Part shown: in pieces, positions 24,090 through 36,042 of the stretch
How the letters are laid out: every line of letters begins with the position of its first letter
Position numbering within the stretch: the stretch's first letter is position 1
Assembly: GCA_021292105.1 (NCBI GenBank)
Contig: CM037873.1
Coordinates: forward strand, 10,331,489-10,395,488
Direction of reading: 5' to 3'
Source of the DNA: Anadara kagoshimensis
Lineage: Eukaryota; Mollusca; Bivalvia; Arcoida; Arcidae
DNA: 64,000 nt
Translations under genes and position numbers: made by a program
Notes under the pieces: generated by a model
Database searches by the model: none
Seen by the model: the letters and a program-made list of their open reading frames with translations, nothing else
What the model was told of the DNA's origin: nothing

Positions 24090-24240
24090 TGATATCGAGA
24101 TGTCCATTTCAGGAATGATGGAGGAATCCGGAGTGCCCAGAGAAAACTATCAACCTTTGGCAAGCGAACAGACAAACATTTTCACACTAGGATCTGTACA
24201 GAGTGGGTTCGAGCCTAGGCAGTGACTGGCGCTGAATGAT
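24090..24240 (-). mobile_element. SINE, tRNA-derived, with conserved 3' core
   Basis: On the minus strand: box-B-like GGCTCGAACCCA, CAGATCCTAGTGTG, GTTTGTCTGTTCGCTTGCC, a TTTTCTCTGGGCACTCCGG core and TTCCTCCATCATTCC. The core (GGTTTTCTCCGGG..CTCCGG..TTCCTCC) is widespread in molluscan SINEs; which named core domain it is cannot be decided here. The plus frame at 24037-24225 is its antisense. Confidence 0.7.
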
Positions 24241-24604
24241 AAACACTGCTCATTGATATATTGAACACGTTGCTTGCATATAGATATAAGTTTTGACAAG
24301 TGTCTGTATCCTTAAAATGAAATAGCCTTGACTCAAACATAGTCACGCGCTCACTCATTTAGAATATCAAACTATTCAACAAACTGTATTGGAAAATATC
24401 ATACATACTAAACATTTATAGGCTTGTCAATTGTTATTAATTCATCGAGCTGATATTGGTCATTAAGTTACATAATGCCTTTCAATGATTATGCAATAAT
24501 TCGAAGACATGCATGTTGCTTTATCGTACGAGCTTGATAAAATCAATAACATTAAAATTATGGGTTTTATGCATAATATAAAAAAACAACTAAAGAGTGT
24601 GTGG

Positions 24605-24800
24605 ACAGTCATACTAGCTTGTAACACTAAGATAACGAGTTTAGTGTCCATTCTGTATTTTTGTTCTCTATCTCGACAGCTTTTCCACAACTGTTATCTA
24701 TATTTCGGCAGTTTTCAAAAACCAGCCATCCATACATTAGGCGCCTACTTCGACTTCATTTCCTTACCCCTGTGGTAGACTTTTGGACAGGTCTGTACTA
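24605..24800. mobile_element. MITE-B copy
   Basis: Left part ACAGTCATACTAGC then TGTAACACTAAGATAACGAG; right end TTTTGGACAGGTCTGTACTA. Interior TATCTCGACAGCTTTTCC and ATTTCGGCAG match the other copies. The ends are mutated. Confidence 0.75.
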
Positions 24801-25220
24801 TATATTGCACACTAATAACAGTTGGCTAGCATGTTTGTAAGCAAATATAATTATATATGTACATATCTATTACGGAACACCAGTCTACGATTTATATACA
24901 TTTTATAAAGTAAAATAATAAAGGGAATTGTTTATAATCATAGTCTGTAAATCCTTTAAAATGTCACAGCGATTAAAATTTTAAAATTGTTACCATGGTA
25001 TTACATGTAGACAGGTATCTGTTTAGTCCTCTAATTTGACTGACATTTGTCATTATATTAATGGAATATGTCAGTACATAGTAAAACGTTATTATAAAAT
25101 GTATATAAAAGGGAGACTTGGGATACAAAATAATACGTCTGTTACATTAACAATTACAATTATGTATATTTATTTTATTGCTATTAGCGTTTTGTACATC
25201 TGTTACATCATTTACATGTA

Positions 25221-25398
25221 CAGGACAAACCTTTCTAGAGGGGCAACCAGATGGAACCAGAAAAATTGTCCTTTTTTGCAGATGACTCTTATATACAGGT
25301 TCTAATACCATGAATAAAGAGCGATAGGGAAAACATTAATTGACATTTAAAAGCAGATGGTCTTTATATACAGAAGATATTTAATGCAAGTTTAACTG
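25221..25398. mobile_element. MITE-A copy
   Basis: Starts CAGGACAAACCTTTCTAGAG, has GATGGAACCAG, CTTATATACAGGTTCTAATA and AAAGCAGATGGTCTTTATAT, and ends GCAAGTTTAACTG. TA flanks at 25219 and 25399. Confidence 0.8.
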
Positions 25399-26589
25399 TA
25401 GTATAAACAAGTCATGACAAATGACTGGTGGGCAAAACTAACACAGAAAAGATTTTAATCTTAGATTTTATTGAAGGTGTTCATCTTATCAGTTTTTTTT
25501 TACATCTCCAGTACAAATATTTTAATATCATGACAACCAGCTAGACGCCTACTACTCTACTTTGATTAAAGATAAACAAATCATGTCGATAAAGGTTTGA
25601 GTTTTCTTTGAAATACGATAGTTCTTATTAGAACAATGATATAAAGATGTTAGAAGAAATGACCCTGAGGGAATAAGGAGAATTTCAGAAAAATCATCAT
25701 TTTGTCTTCTGTCTTTATAATTAAGTACAAAAAGTTAACATTTGAAGCATGCCTATATACGATATTAGGCATAGGCATACAACATGTAAATGCTCATTTG
25801 ACTTTTAGTGAAAGTATATATTATGAACCAGTGTATTTATAGGCTACTTCATCGAATTCATAGGAATCATCTCGAAGAGTAGGGAAGCGTAAGGCCTATT
25901 ATTCATTGCGAATCCAAACACTTCTCATTTATATGATTTACCTTTCGTAATGAAAGAACAAGCGATCAGGTCAATGGCATTTATCTACATACAAATGTAT
26001 GCCCTATGAATGCCAAACTGGTCATCAGGCGTTGTTTGCTTTCAAAGGACAAATCCTTATAACATTTTCACTGAAATGAAATTGACATTATCTTGAACGT
26101 TTAAGTTGTTGCCAAGTCTAGTAGGCGTTATTTAGTTTCAACTTCTATTTCCTTTTTATCGACGAATGTAGACAAAAGCTTAGTACAGAAGAAATACACA
26201 CAGTGTCTGAATATACAAGTTCATATTCGTAGTGAAGTGAAGCTTATGACAGTTGTATGTATTAGTGATAATATGCTCGATGCTTGTATAAATAAACATG
26301 ACACCAAGCAATCATATATCAAAGGCAACAGATTTCAATTCAGCGCATGGTACGTAATAAAGGGAATGTGTTACTACAAAATCAATCATACAAAAATATA
26401 TTGTGTATGAAACAGCTTTAAAGTTATCAACAAATTAACAGTAATATTGTTCGGCTTTGTTTTACGTACTGTTAATCTGCAGTGTATCATTATAATAAAC
26501 AAAACAATGTTGATACTAACAACAAAAAATGTCATTATAGAATATTTAAATTTGGTGACCGGGTTTAAAACAGATTTTACATGAAAACT
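25399..26589. other. No supported gene
   Basis: AT-rich sequence without clear structure. The minus frame at 26386-26604 has no splice support. Confidence 0.5.
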
Positions 26590-27105
26590 CAAAACGTCTG
26601 ACAACTAGAGCTTTTGGAGGTGTCTGGTCACTAGATCAGTTGAAGGCTTCTTACCACCAAAGATGTTGGAAACATCTGGCCTCTAAGGCTGTAGGAGGCG
26701 TCTGGCCGCTTGAGCTGTAAGAGGCGTCTGACCGCTAGAGCTGTAGGAGGCATCTAACCGCTAGAACTGTTCGAGGCATCTTACCGCTAGAGCTGTTGGA
26801 GGTGTCTGTCCGCTAAAGCTGTTGGAGGCGTCTGACCGCTAGAGCTGTTGGAGGCGTCTGACTGCTAGAGCTCTAGGAGGCATATGACCGCTAGAGCTGT
26901 TGGAGGTGTCTGACAGCTAGAGCTGTTAAATGCGTCTTACCGCTAGAGCTGTTAAAAGCGTCTTACAGGCGTCTTACCGCTAGAGCTGTTGGAGGCGTCT
27001 GACTGCTAGAGCTGTTGGAGGCGTTTCACTGCTAGAGCTGTTGGAGGCGCATGACCTCTAGAGCTATTGTAGGCGTCTGACTGCTAGAGCTGTTGGTTGA
27101 ACTGG
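26590..27105. repeat. Minisatellite, 26-bp unit, about 20 copies
   Basis: Consensus unit GCTAGAGCTGTTGGAGGCGT followed by CTGACC, repeated about twenty times. Copies at the left edge are the most degenerate; the centre is nearly uniform apart from recurring variants (GGCATCT, GGTGTCTGACAG, TTAAATGCG). One unit is partly duplicated near 26965. The unit is GC-rich in an AT-rich setting. It is not a multiple of three and contains TAG and TGA, so no frame stays open and it is not coding. No other locus in the window shares it. Confidence 0.95.
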
Positions 27106-27795
27106 CACTGATTGACCTTATATAAGAGAGGAAGTTTTCTGACCTTTTGTCTCAACTTGTGGGTTCTGAATATTAAACTTATGGTCTAACTGAAATCTTG
27201 ATTGTTCGTAGAGTTGTTAGCAATAACATAATGATATTGCCATGTACAAAACAGACCAAAAACACTAGAATAAATCAACCTTAACTTACGGTAAAATGAG
27301 TAACGTAACAACAGTTACCTAGACATAAAACATAATAAGCACAAAATAGAGGCAACTTAGGTATAAACAGCGAGGTTAAAACTATCGACTTCGAAAGTCA
27401 CTGCCTGGAAACAAACCTTAAGGCACATATATAATATCGCTCATTCTCTTATTCTCCTATTTATTTATCACCAATAGTCTCGAAACACCAACATTTAAAA
27501 TATATAAAAATGGTTTAGGATAACTCATTATAGCGGTTTTATCACGTATTTTAGTCTCGGCACTGTACATTTAAGATTCTAAAGAGAACTAGTCTAGGTT
27601 GATCTACAGAGACTTTATAAGAACACCCACAAGAAATAAATAGAAAGCTTCAAAAACAGGATCCATCTTTAAAAAAACAATTACAAATGTATGGATCGAT
27701 CTCATTAACTAATTGGCTAGGTATGGAACTCTAAAAAAAATTCAGAAAAATATTTAATTGAAAACAATCTTTGTGGTACATTTTCCTAATTCTGT

Positions 27796-28018
27796 AATCT
27801 TTGCGGTAGTCAGTTGGTAGATTGCTAGCTCTGTATGTGGCAGGTTGTGGTTCTAACCCTGATTAGTCTAACCAAGAGTGATTAGGATTATCCGTTTTCC
27901 AGGCATCACTCCTATTGAACAATACAAGCCGTATTACCTCAGAGAAGACGTAATAACGTTAAACATTATTCCAATGTGGTCATTTGATGATATCATACAG
28001 AAATTCTGAAACCATGCA
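27796..28018 (+). mobile_element. SINE with tRNA-like head
   Basis: GCGGTAGTCAGTTGGTAGAT resembles a tRNA 5' end with box A, and GTTGTGGTTCTAACCCTG resembles box B, with tRNA-like spacing. The body then continues (GGATTATCCGTTTTCCAGG, CCTATTGAACAATACAAGCC) to CATGCAATAATAATA. It is a different SINE family from the one at 43.9 kb. Box mutations make it unlikely to be a functional tRNA gene. The right end is probably the (AAT)n tail. Confidence 0.65.
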
Positions 28019-28086
28019 ATAATAATAATAATAATAATAATAATATAATAATAAAGAAGAAGAAAAAAAAAAGAAAAGAAAAAAGG
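28019..28086. repeat. (AAT)n and A/G-rich tail
   Basis: About ten AAT units, then AAGAAG and long A runs. It probably grew from the A-rich tail of the SINE ending here. Confidence 0.9.
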
Positions 28087-28227
28087 ATATTTTGGTAAAA
28101 TTAGCTATTGTGAATTCTAAAGTTTAGTTTTAGTAGTTTGATCATTACAGTATTTCTATCTTTTATTACGTGAAATAAAACATTTGACATTTTCTACAGC
28201 GAATAGCTGAAATAAAGCCGATGTGGT

Positions 28228-28288
28228 TTTCATTCATTCATTCATCCATTCGTTCGTTCGTTCAACCATTCATTCAATCAATCAATAA
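28228..28288. repeat. (ATTC)n / (TTCG)n microsatellite
   Basis: CATTCATTCATTCATCCATT then CGTTCGTTCGTTC and CATTCATTCAATCAATCAAT. It follows AATAAAGCCGATGTGGTTTT, which looks like a retroposon 3' end with a tetranucleotide tail, but no element body was identified upstream. Confidence 0.9.
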
Positions 28289-29284
28289 TTTCTTTTTCTC
28301 TCCATAAGTATTGGTCTTCACATGTGTCAAACATATGTGATATCACTGTTAATTAAAATATTTTACATACACAGTTGAAACGCATACGCTCAAACAATTG
28401 AAATGTTGTTTTTGATAGTTTACAATAACACAACTGATATTGGAAGGAGATATTGCTAATATACATGTAGTATGGAATGAATGTAAAAATAATAAGATCC
28501 ATAAACAAAAACAAAACAAGATGTTGTTGTTGTTGTTTTATAACTCCTTTGTCTGGTTCTAATAATGTATCCGGTTTTGATCACTGTTTCAATTAATATT
28601 ACTCTGAATATAAGACTGTGGTCTTGTTCTCGAATCATTTTCATTATGTATATGTATGTTACTATACCATTGCATTTTTTGTGAATAAAATATTGTTTAA
28701 ACTTACACTTTTCAATTCGGATTCTAAAAACCAATGCCAAGAGATATAAGATGTTAATGTCACGCTTGATAAGTCATGATGTCAATGACCTTTGATGAAT
28801 CAGGATAACGTAAACAGGTAAACAATTTGATCTGAAAACTTATGAAAAAATGATTAAAAATATAACAAAAACATTTTGATTAAAAAGATCGATGTGTCTA
28901 TCCTACTCTACATGAAATTCCCAAATGCATTTTTATTTTTGAAATGTAAGCTTTTTGCATGATAATCTCCCTTACTCTTTCAAATTATTGTTTTAGAATT
29001 TCTGAGTCGCCTGCTAGTTGCTACCCAGTAATTAACATATTATAAAATTAAACAGTTAAAATAAATCTAACAACTGTTTAAAGGTTAATAGTCTCTGATA
29101 TCTTATCAATTTCTAAATAAAACCATCTGTTGCACACTAATGAAAACATTGTTAATCTTGATAATCAAGAGATCACAATTTGATAACATTTTTTATGCAT
29201 CATACTGAAATTGTTATATAGGTCGTAAGCGAACTTTTACACAGAGAGGTCAAATCAGAGTAAGCAAAACTACAATCACATGTC
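28289..29284. other. No supported gene
   Basis: AT-rich, with a (TTG)n tract at about 28520-28537. The minus frame at 28456-28740 runs across that tract and is judged chance. Confidence 0.5.
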
Positions 29285-29465
29285 TGTTTGACCTTTAATA
29301 AAATATTTATTATAGAATAGTACATTTATGTATAGCTAAACGATATTGACCTTTAATATAAATATTATTATGGACTAGTACTTCCTGAATATCTAAACGA
29401 TATTGACCTGTCCGCTTGACCTTTGATATAAATATTATTATGGACCAGTTAATTTATGTATAGGG
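29285..29465. repeat. Three tandem units of about 60 bp derived from MITE-D ends
   Basis: TTGACCTTTAATATAAATAT and TATTATGGACTAGTAC words recur at about 29288, 29346 and 29403. The third unit contains TTGACCTGTCCGCTTGACCT, very close to the terminal repeat of MITE-D at 61.3 and 61.7 kb. This looks like an array grown from one MITE end. Confidence 0.7.
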
Positions 29466-30569
29466 AGTACAAGTATTTATTTGGATATATCATTAGTAAG
29501 TGTGCCGTTGTTCAGTCAGTCAACATAGATGCAATTTCATAATTTTTTATGCATTAATTGTAAATTTCATCACTACCCATGTATATATTTGGTGAATATT
29601 CTTATTAATATATGCGTATTTCAGGTGTTTGCCTGTATAACCTCACGTTTCATTTGTTACAACAGATACGATATTACAATAGACGCCACCAAGTCGTGAA
29701 TTTGAGCATGGAACTTTCTCTGATATCACAATGTAATTACTATTCAAAATATCTAACTGTGGTTAAGCGTACCTTGCACCAAGTGACATCCTACCAGAGA
29801 TGACAATATGTGTGATTTTCATGCTATGAAGTAACTTCATTTAATAGTAACTGTTCTCTGATATCATTTTACAGGATTTTGGTGATTTTTTCAACTCATA
29901 TTCTAGTTTTGTAGTCTATATAGTTCATAAAGCCAAAGGATTTACAAATAGACACTTTGTCAGCAAAATCAAATAGCACATACATTACTTCTTACACGTA
30001 TATCCACATTGGTCCTACCTCTATAATTTTTGGGGTCGTGTTTTGATTGATTGCATTTGAAAAATCTAATTGCATTTCTTGAAGGAACATTCTACTGTTT
30101 ATACAATGTAATTGTCCATGACAGACTTAAAGACAATGAAAATCAATTGCAGACTCTGAAATGCATTTATTTGTATTACGTTAAAAGAATTAAAAAATCA
30201 GTTATGTTATGAAATAGAAACTCATAATATTGTAATGGCGTGTCATATCCCTTAAGATCCACCATTTATATGATTTTGTCGATAAGTACCGTTGATATTT
30301 TCCTAGTGAATCCATGTATGAAAATTGAATGGGTTCTTTTAATCGTGATGTTTATTTTATCAATTGCTCCGCTAGATGCAATTTATTTATTCTATTAAGC
30401 CGTAGGATTAGCTCGTAAACCTGGAAAACAATTAATTCTTGATGGTTAAAGCCAGTCTATAAAACCCAGTGCTATATATACTGGCAAACATCATTTAATC
30501 ACAGACCTAGAAGCATTTATAGAGTACACACATATAGACACAGATATTAAAATTATTGATAAAACTCAC
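29466..30569. other. No supported gene
   Basis: AT-rich. A plus frame at 29612-29803 follows an acceptor-like TATGCGTATTTCAG, but has no donor and unremarkable composition, so it is not called. Confidence 0.45.
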
Positions 30570-30711
30570 TTGTAAATGCTCTGGGAAAAAAAAATTGTAA
30601 ATCATAAAATATGTAATAAAAATAGGAGAGATTGTCGTTAACAGAAGAATTGAATCCGTTGCTCGCTGTAAGGTTATTTCCCATTCCTGAGGAATGGATG
30701 ACGACCATAAT
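30570..30711 (-). CDS. Candidate internal exon with good splice borders
   Basis: On the minus strand an acceptor (CTTATCTTTACCATCGCAG) ends at 30712 and a donor GTGAGTTTTATC begins at 30569. The 142 bp between is open in two frames. The phase-2 entry gives 47 codons beginning LWSSSIPQEWEITLQRATDS and ending with a hydrophobic stretch before FPEHLQ, leaving in phase 0. The phase-0 entry gives IMVVIHSSGMGNNLTASNGF and onward. The first half is GC-balanced; the hydrophobic second half may just reflect AT content. No family is recognised and no partner exon on this strand was found nearby. Confidence 0.3.
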
Positions 30712-32700
30712 CTGCGATGGTAAAGATAAGTTTAATGCTGATTAATTCTGTAAATGACATGAACGAAGTCTTAAAGAACAAGGCTCTGATTTATATGTAG
30801 GTTGTAGATATGGTTTTCTGTAATTGTTTATGTATTGTGTATTCTTAATTAATCATGCTTCGTCTAAATTTATTGCTTTTCTTCTGTCTTGGATCCATTT
30901 GCATGACTTAACTGCATGAAAACTAAAATTAAAAAAGAAAATCTTCTTTCGACTCGTTGAACAAGTTATATTTATAGTCGGACCTTATTCCAAGTCATCA
31001 GTAGAAATGTATGGTAAAATTCCATTTCCAATATGAAATGGTCTTGTTGAACAGTCGAAGTTAAAAAAAGTATTCATCTCAAAATTGCTTTTTGTTTGGC
31101 TTGCGTTGTTTTCCTTATCCAATCACGTCATCATAAAAACTGTGAAATTCCATTTTCAATACAAAATTGTCTTGCTAAAAGTCCCAGCATAAAATTATTC
31201 CCAAAAATTGCATTTTGTTTTTCTTGCATTCTTGTCTTATCTAATTAAGTCACCATTAGAATTGTATGTACAATTTCATTTCCAATACCAATTTGACTTG
31301 TTACAACAAAGTCCAAGTTTAAAATTATTCATTTCAAAAATAGAAAATTTGTTGTTTTATTGTCTTTTGATGTCTAATAACGACCTTAATAATAATCGAA
31401 TCTTGATGACGTTAGGTTTGAAAATTGTGACGTTTTCATATGTAACAACCATTTTACGTGACGATATGCATGTTTTGAATTAGCACTCATATTCTAATTT
31501 TACAAGGGCATATAGATTAATAAAATTTTGAAGTTAAAATATTTTTTTATAATTAAGCCAATGTTTTGCACGTTTACATATTGTGAAATACTTTAGTGTT
31601 CAAGGCCCAATATATATTATTTTATTATACATTTCTCTTGCTACTTTGCTGTTGCTTTATAAAAGTTAGGTCCATATTAATTATAAAAGTTAATTTCATC
31701 AAGATCATTTTGAAATGCAACTATATTTAGTAATTGAATTTTACATGTACTTTGTTTTAATGTAGTTTACTTAGTACATTAAACAATTTCACTCATAATA
31801 CATATTTTATTAAAAAAAGTAATATAAGATTTTCTATGACATTTATCAAAGGTTTGGCTATATTAGATGTTCTAAGATTTTAATTGCTTTATAAGGTTAG
31901 ACTATTGATCATCTCTATGCTTAACTAAAAATACTTGTTACTTATACACGGATCCTGGCGTTGTCTTGGAGAATTCTTAGAGCACGGTAATAAAGATAAC
32001 TAAATCAACAAAACCATCTGTCATTTTCAGACTGTCCCGGAAAGTGAATATTCAGAGGACTACTTTAAGTAATTAGGCTACAGAAAGCATATTGAAAATG
32101 CTATTGAATATGTCACTTAATGTGCTAGTAATCTATCATTAGCGTGTAAATTACATGCGACATTTGCGTAGTGAGATGGAAGTTATTGCCAGAACACTCG
32201 CCATCAAGACTGTCAAAAATACCATTTTAGTCACACAGGACGACACCATGTCTTCACAGGTTGATTATTCTTTGGAGCTGAAGACTGCATAAATCTCTAG
32301 ATAGCAATTGTTGTAAAGCTGTTGTAATTTTTGGTTCTGTACATGATAGCTGATGTATTTTTCTTGAATACTGTCTCGAGATTTAATACTGTCTAACATC
32401 GATGTAGAATGATTCGTCATACTTCCGTTGAATATTTATGAAGGTTTTTGTTATCTTAATCCCGTTTCTTAAACATTGCCTATTGAAAATCCCAAATATT
32501 AAACATTGGTAGACAAAGTTCTTATATCTTCATTTCTAGCATCGATTCCTTAACTGCTACCTATACGTATTTTGAAATGAACCCAAAAGCCTATATATAT
32601 AGAATGAATTCTATGTACACTACATACAAAGTCGTAATTTTTAATGGGTTTTATTAACACGAGGATTTTACTTTTTCGGGGCACCAACCTTATGGCCCTG
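30712..32700. other. No supported gene
   Basis: AT-rich. At 31.02-31.35 kb three loosely similar stretches (AATTCCATTTCCAATA.., AAATTCCATTTTCAATAC.., CAATTTCATTTCCAATACC..) recur about every 120 bp, suggesting an old degenerate tandem triplication. The plus frame at 31208-31483 crosses it and has no splice borders. Confidence 0.5.
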
Positions 32701-33368
32701 CAGGGTTCAACACAATGTTTTTAAAGACTAGACCAGTCGGGCTAGTTCTGAGAATTTTTACTAGCCCTGAACTAAATTCTACTAGCCCCAAAATAGTCAT
32801 GATAAATGTGTTGTTTTTCTTATCATTTTTCATCCTGTCGATGTCATCTTTAACCCATTTAAACAATTTTTCTGTCTGTTTTCATTGCCATACTTTTTTT
32901 AGTTTCTTTCCTACCTTTTACTTACAGTTTTCTTTGCCTGACCGGTAAAACCAAAATTGAAGAGAGTCGTCATCGATGCAGGGCTCTCTTCTATATAATG
33001 AAACCGGCAATGCAGGTCATGACCTGCACAGAGCCCCTATTCAAGCTTAAAATGATAAATTTCAAACAAACATATTTTATGGTGCATTACATTACTATGT
33101 AAATGATGGACTAGTAACAACACTGTCACCACTGCTTTGTTTTAATTTATTTATTTTTGCATTATTTTCAAAACAAAACTGAAAATTAGTAAAATCTCAC
33201 TTTTTCCATTTTTTTTTTATAATGAGGTAGATGGTTTTGTTTAAATACAGCAATGTCTTTAAGAAAGAAGTTAACAAAGTTTAAAAGCTACTGTTATATC
33301 AATGTTGTTTCCTCATAGTAGTCCACATAGGGGTGCTCTACTTGTATGCAGGATATCCGAAAAGACCA

Positions 33369-33404
<36 letters not shown>

Positions 33405-34190
33405 AATTGGCATAAATTAATTGTGAAATTACTTTTAACAGTGAAAAAATTAGTTTTCTTACAAATTATCTTACAAACTTGGGTTGTTAATGAAACAGGA
33501 AGCACATGTCCAAGGTTGCCGCCATTTTGTTTGTTTTGAAAACTGACTGTAGACTGATCAAAGATATTCAGTCTACACCTTAGTTTTACTGATCTGATAA
33601 ACATTATTTGACAAATTAAAGATGTTTGCTTGTTAAAAAAACATATCCAGATTATTTTAAGAATCCTTTGTAATTAATTGGATTGAAACGGGAGAACTTT
33701 GACACCTGTCTTTCAATATGATTTGAGTATTATTACCAGTGTTATGGTTTCATAATCATTAAATCTAAAATGACTATATTGTAAAGCATTTGTTATTTTA
33801 ATCTCTCCATGTATTAAAAGTCATATGCAAGTCGGCACAAAATTTGTTGCTGTAAAATCACCATCGACGATGTTGCTAATGTAAATACCGGAAAACATGT
33901 GCTTGCATCTTAATCATATCGGCGCTTAAGTAGATAATGGATTTGAGTAAAGCGCCAAAATGACTTGATCTGATAACCGGTAGTTTTTATTTTCAACTTC
34001 CTGTTTTACGGCTGTTTTTATTAAGGTAAAGACGACACAGTTTTTGTTCAGAAATAAAAAAATCGATGTGAAATTAATTCATCCCCAGACTAACACACGA
34101 CCAGTCGGGCTAGTCAGCAAAATATTCACACGCCCGGACCAAGATTTTACTAGACATTGTCTGTCGGACGTGGGCTAATGTCGAACCCTG
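32701..34190. mobile_element. hAT-like non-autonomous DNA transposon, 1.49 kb
   Basis: Left end CAGGGTTCAACACAATG, followed inside by GACCAGTCGGGCTAGT. The right end is the inverse, CATTGTC...GGGCTAATGTCGAACCCTG, preceded by the same-orientation word GACCAGTCGGGCTAG. CAGGGTTCGACA-type termini are typical of hAT-superfamily elements. CCCTG directly abuts both ends (32696-32700 and 34191-34195), but hAT target duplications are normally 8 bp, so this 5-bp match may be partly coincidental. The interior has a 30-T run, an 18-bp perfect palindrome (TGCAGGTCATGACCTGCA, 33011-33028) and no transposase-like frame. Confidence 0.75.
33371..33400. repeat. Homopolymer T30
   Basis: Thirty consecutive T inside the hAT-like element. 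The lysine run in the overlapping minus frame is its translation. Length may be unreliable in assembly. Confidence 0.95.
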
Positions 34191-34210
34191 CCCTGGAGGA
34201 AGTTCATGTG

Positions 34211-34292
34211 TTTAACCAATGTTGAGAGTTTTCAAAAGTTTTACTTTTTTCTTTTCGAATTGCAATTTGGACATGGACCGGTTGATGGTTAA
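34211..34292 (+). mobile_element. PLE-tail fragment
   Basis: TTTTCAAAAGTTTTACTTTT, CGAATTGCAATTTGGACATG and GACCGGTTGATGG: the last 80 or so bases of the family in plus orientation, only 20 bp from the right end of the hAT-like element. Confidence 0.6.
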
Positions 34293-35792
34293 TAAGTTTC
34301 TTATAACATGATATTATCAAATAACAACGTCCAAAACGATTATGGTTGTAAAACAAAAAGGGTGACTTGGAGTCCTCCAGTGTTACGATCACTACATCAT
34401 TGGACATAAAATCGGTAGATGTAAAAAAGCTTAATAACTATTGCCTCCATTTAATGTTATCATTTTTGTTTTATTGCTTTTACCCACTTCTTTCTAAAAC
34501 TTTTGTTTCAATGCAGTTTACCATAGAACAATTAACTTGAATTGCTTGTCGAATAAATTGTTTGAGGTTTACCATGGACCTTTGAGAATAATTGTTTATC
34601 TGGGTTGGTCTGTGTATGTATGCATTTACTTGGAAATTATAGAAATGTTTAATTTATCATTGTCATCGCCTTCTGTTTATCTAGTCTGTCTCAACTGTAT
34701 ATCATACGTATTGGTTTATCAATTAGATAACGATCTTTAAATTAATATTAATAGAAGTTGTGCATGGAATAATCATAACCATAACATGACCAACAAAAGC
34801 ATTAACAGCAGGGGTTTTGACTTAATAAACCGAATAAAGTACATATACTTCCAAACGATATACTTATAGTGGTATTCATCCCAAGGGTAATTGGTTTTAG
34901 AGCAAAGTAAATATGGCGTCAAATAAATGATGAATCCACAATTGTAAAACAAGTTTGACTTAATAAATAAATATTAAGATTTAGTGTTTTTGATATATAT
35001 CCGTGTTAAGAAATAATGGAATGAGTAAACAATATATAAATAAATACCTAAACCAACATTAGACATGGTATATTAATATGATGTATCCAGGAGATATTAT
35101 GCTTGGATTGAGTGGTTGTATTTTCCCCTGAGATCGGAGCTATCTCATTCCAATCAGCTTTTCCATTCATTTGAATGTCATTTAGCAATGTCAACGCAAT
35201 ATCTATTTATCAAGGGATGTACAATAATGTGTCTATTAAACTCCAATATAAAAACTTCAATTAAGAGGATGGAAAATGCAATCATGTATAATTTGTAGGA
35301 GATAAATATTTAATGGTTTCATACATTATCTTTGGACAATTTTACTAGGGGCTTTTCTATTTGACGATGATGATGGCTACTAGACTTTCAATAATGGTTT
35401 ACTGCAGGACAATTACAGAGTTTTATGTGAAGCTGTAATCGTTTAAATTCAATATCATTTAGGTAAGTAATACTAGTTATTATAAAGTAGTTTTATACAT
35501 CAATGCAAAATAAATCAATTTTCATAGATAATTCCATTGTCTGTGAAAGTGAATATTGTTGATGATTTGAATATTTACATAACAATGAATATTATACATA
35601 GTCATTACAACCCATACATGTTATAACATTTACCACATGTGTGTCAGACTGACGCTACTTTTTACCAAACGTTTCTTTATTGAACATTAACATTTCAGCT
35701 TTATGAGTTCAGATAATATTTGCTGTAAGCTGTTTTCAAATGCTCCATTGAACATATATCTGGTGTAAACTAGAGATTTCTTGAGTGACAAA
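34293..35792. other. No supported gene
   Basis: AT-rich; no elements or splice-bordered blocks recognised. Small plus frames at 34537-34740 and 35116-35298 have no support. Confidence 0.5.
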
Positions 35793-35819
35793 CCCCCCAC
35801 CCCCACCCCCCCCCCCCCC
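35793..35819. repeat. Poly-C tract
   Basis: C-rich run interrupted by two A. Such runs can adopt unusual structures (i-motif/G-quadruplex on the other strand) and are prone to length error. Confidence 0.95.
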
Positions 35820-36003
35820 GTTGTTCAACTTTGCTGAGTTGTTATTTCTAAGATTTGACCTTGTGACCCTAACCCATGTACTTACAATTGGTATGCGAAA
35901 CATTGCATCATGTTTAATTTTTAATTTCCATCAATTTTGGTCAGATTAAATCAGTTGACATGAGAAATATAAGACGGACATGGTATTGGGCCAGATAATG
36001 ATT

Positions 36004-36042
36004 CCTATATACCCCCTCAAACTTCGTTTGTGGGAGTATAAA
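36004..36042. repeat. Hairpin with TATACCCCC-type arms
   Basis: TATACCCCCTCAAAC, then TTC, then GTTTGTGGGAGTATA form an almost perfect inverted repeat. A related hairpin with A/TCCCC arms is at 39967-40002. This kind of hairpin marks the ends of a repeat often seen in mollusc DNA, which I cannot name. Confidence 0.65.

Noticed and set aside
24037-24225. 62-codon plus frame (MEESGVPRENYQPLASEQTN)
   Set aside because: It is the antisense translation of a SINE core; similar peptides arise from other copies of the same SINE, such as 49620-49817 on the minus strand.
27796-27870. Functional tRNA gene
   Set aside because: Box A and box B are tRNA-like, but conserved positions are mutated (TTCTAAC in the T loop) and the sequence runs on into a SINE body and A-rich tail.
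32035-32073. Tiny terminal exon after TCTGTCATTTTCAG (TVPESEYSEDYFK, stop)
   Set aside because: The acceptor is good and the peptide looks protein-like, but 13 codons is too short to separate from chance and no matching upstream exon was found.
33338-33604. 88-codon minus frame with a lysine run
   Set aside because: It crosses the T30 homopolymer inside a hAT-like element, and the frame depends on the exact homopolymer length.
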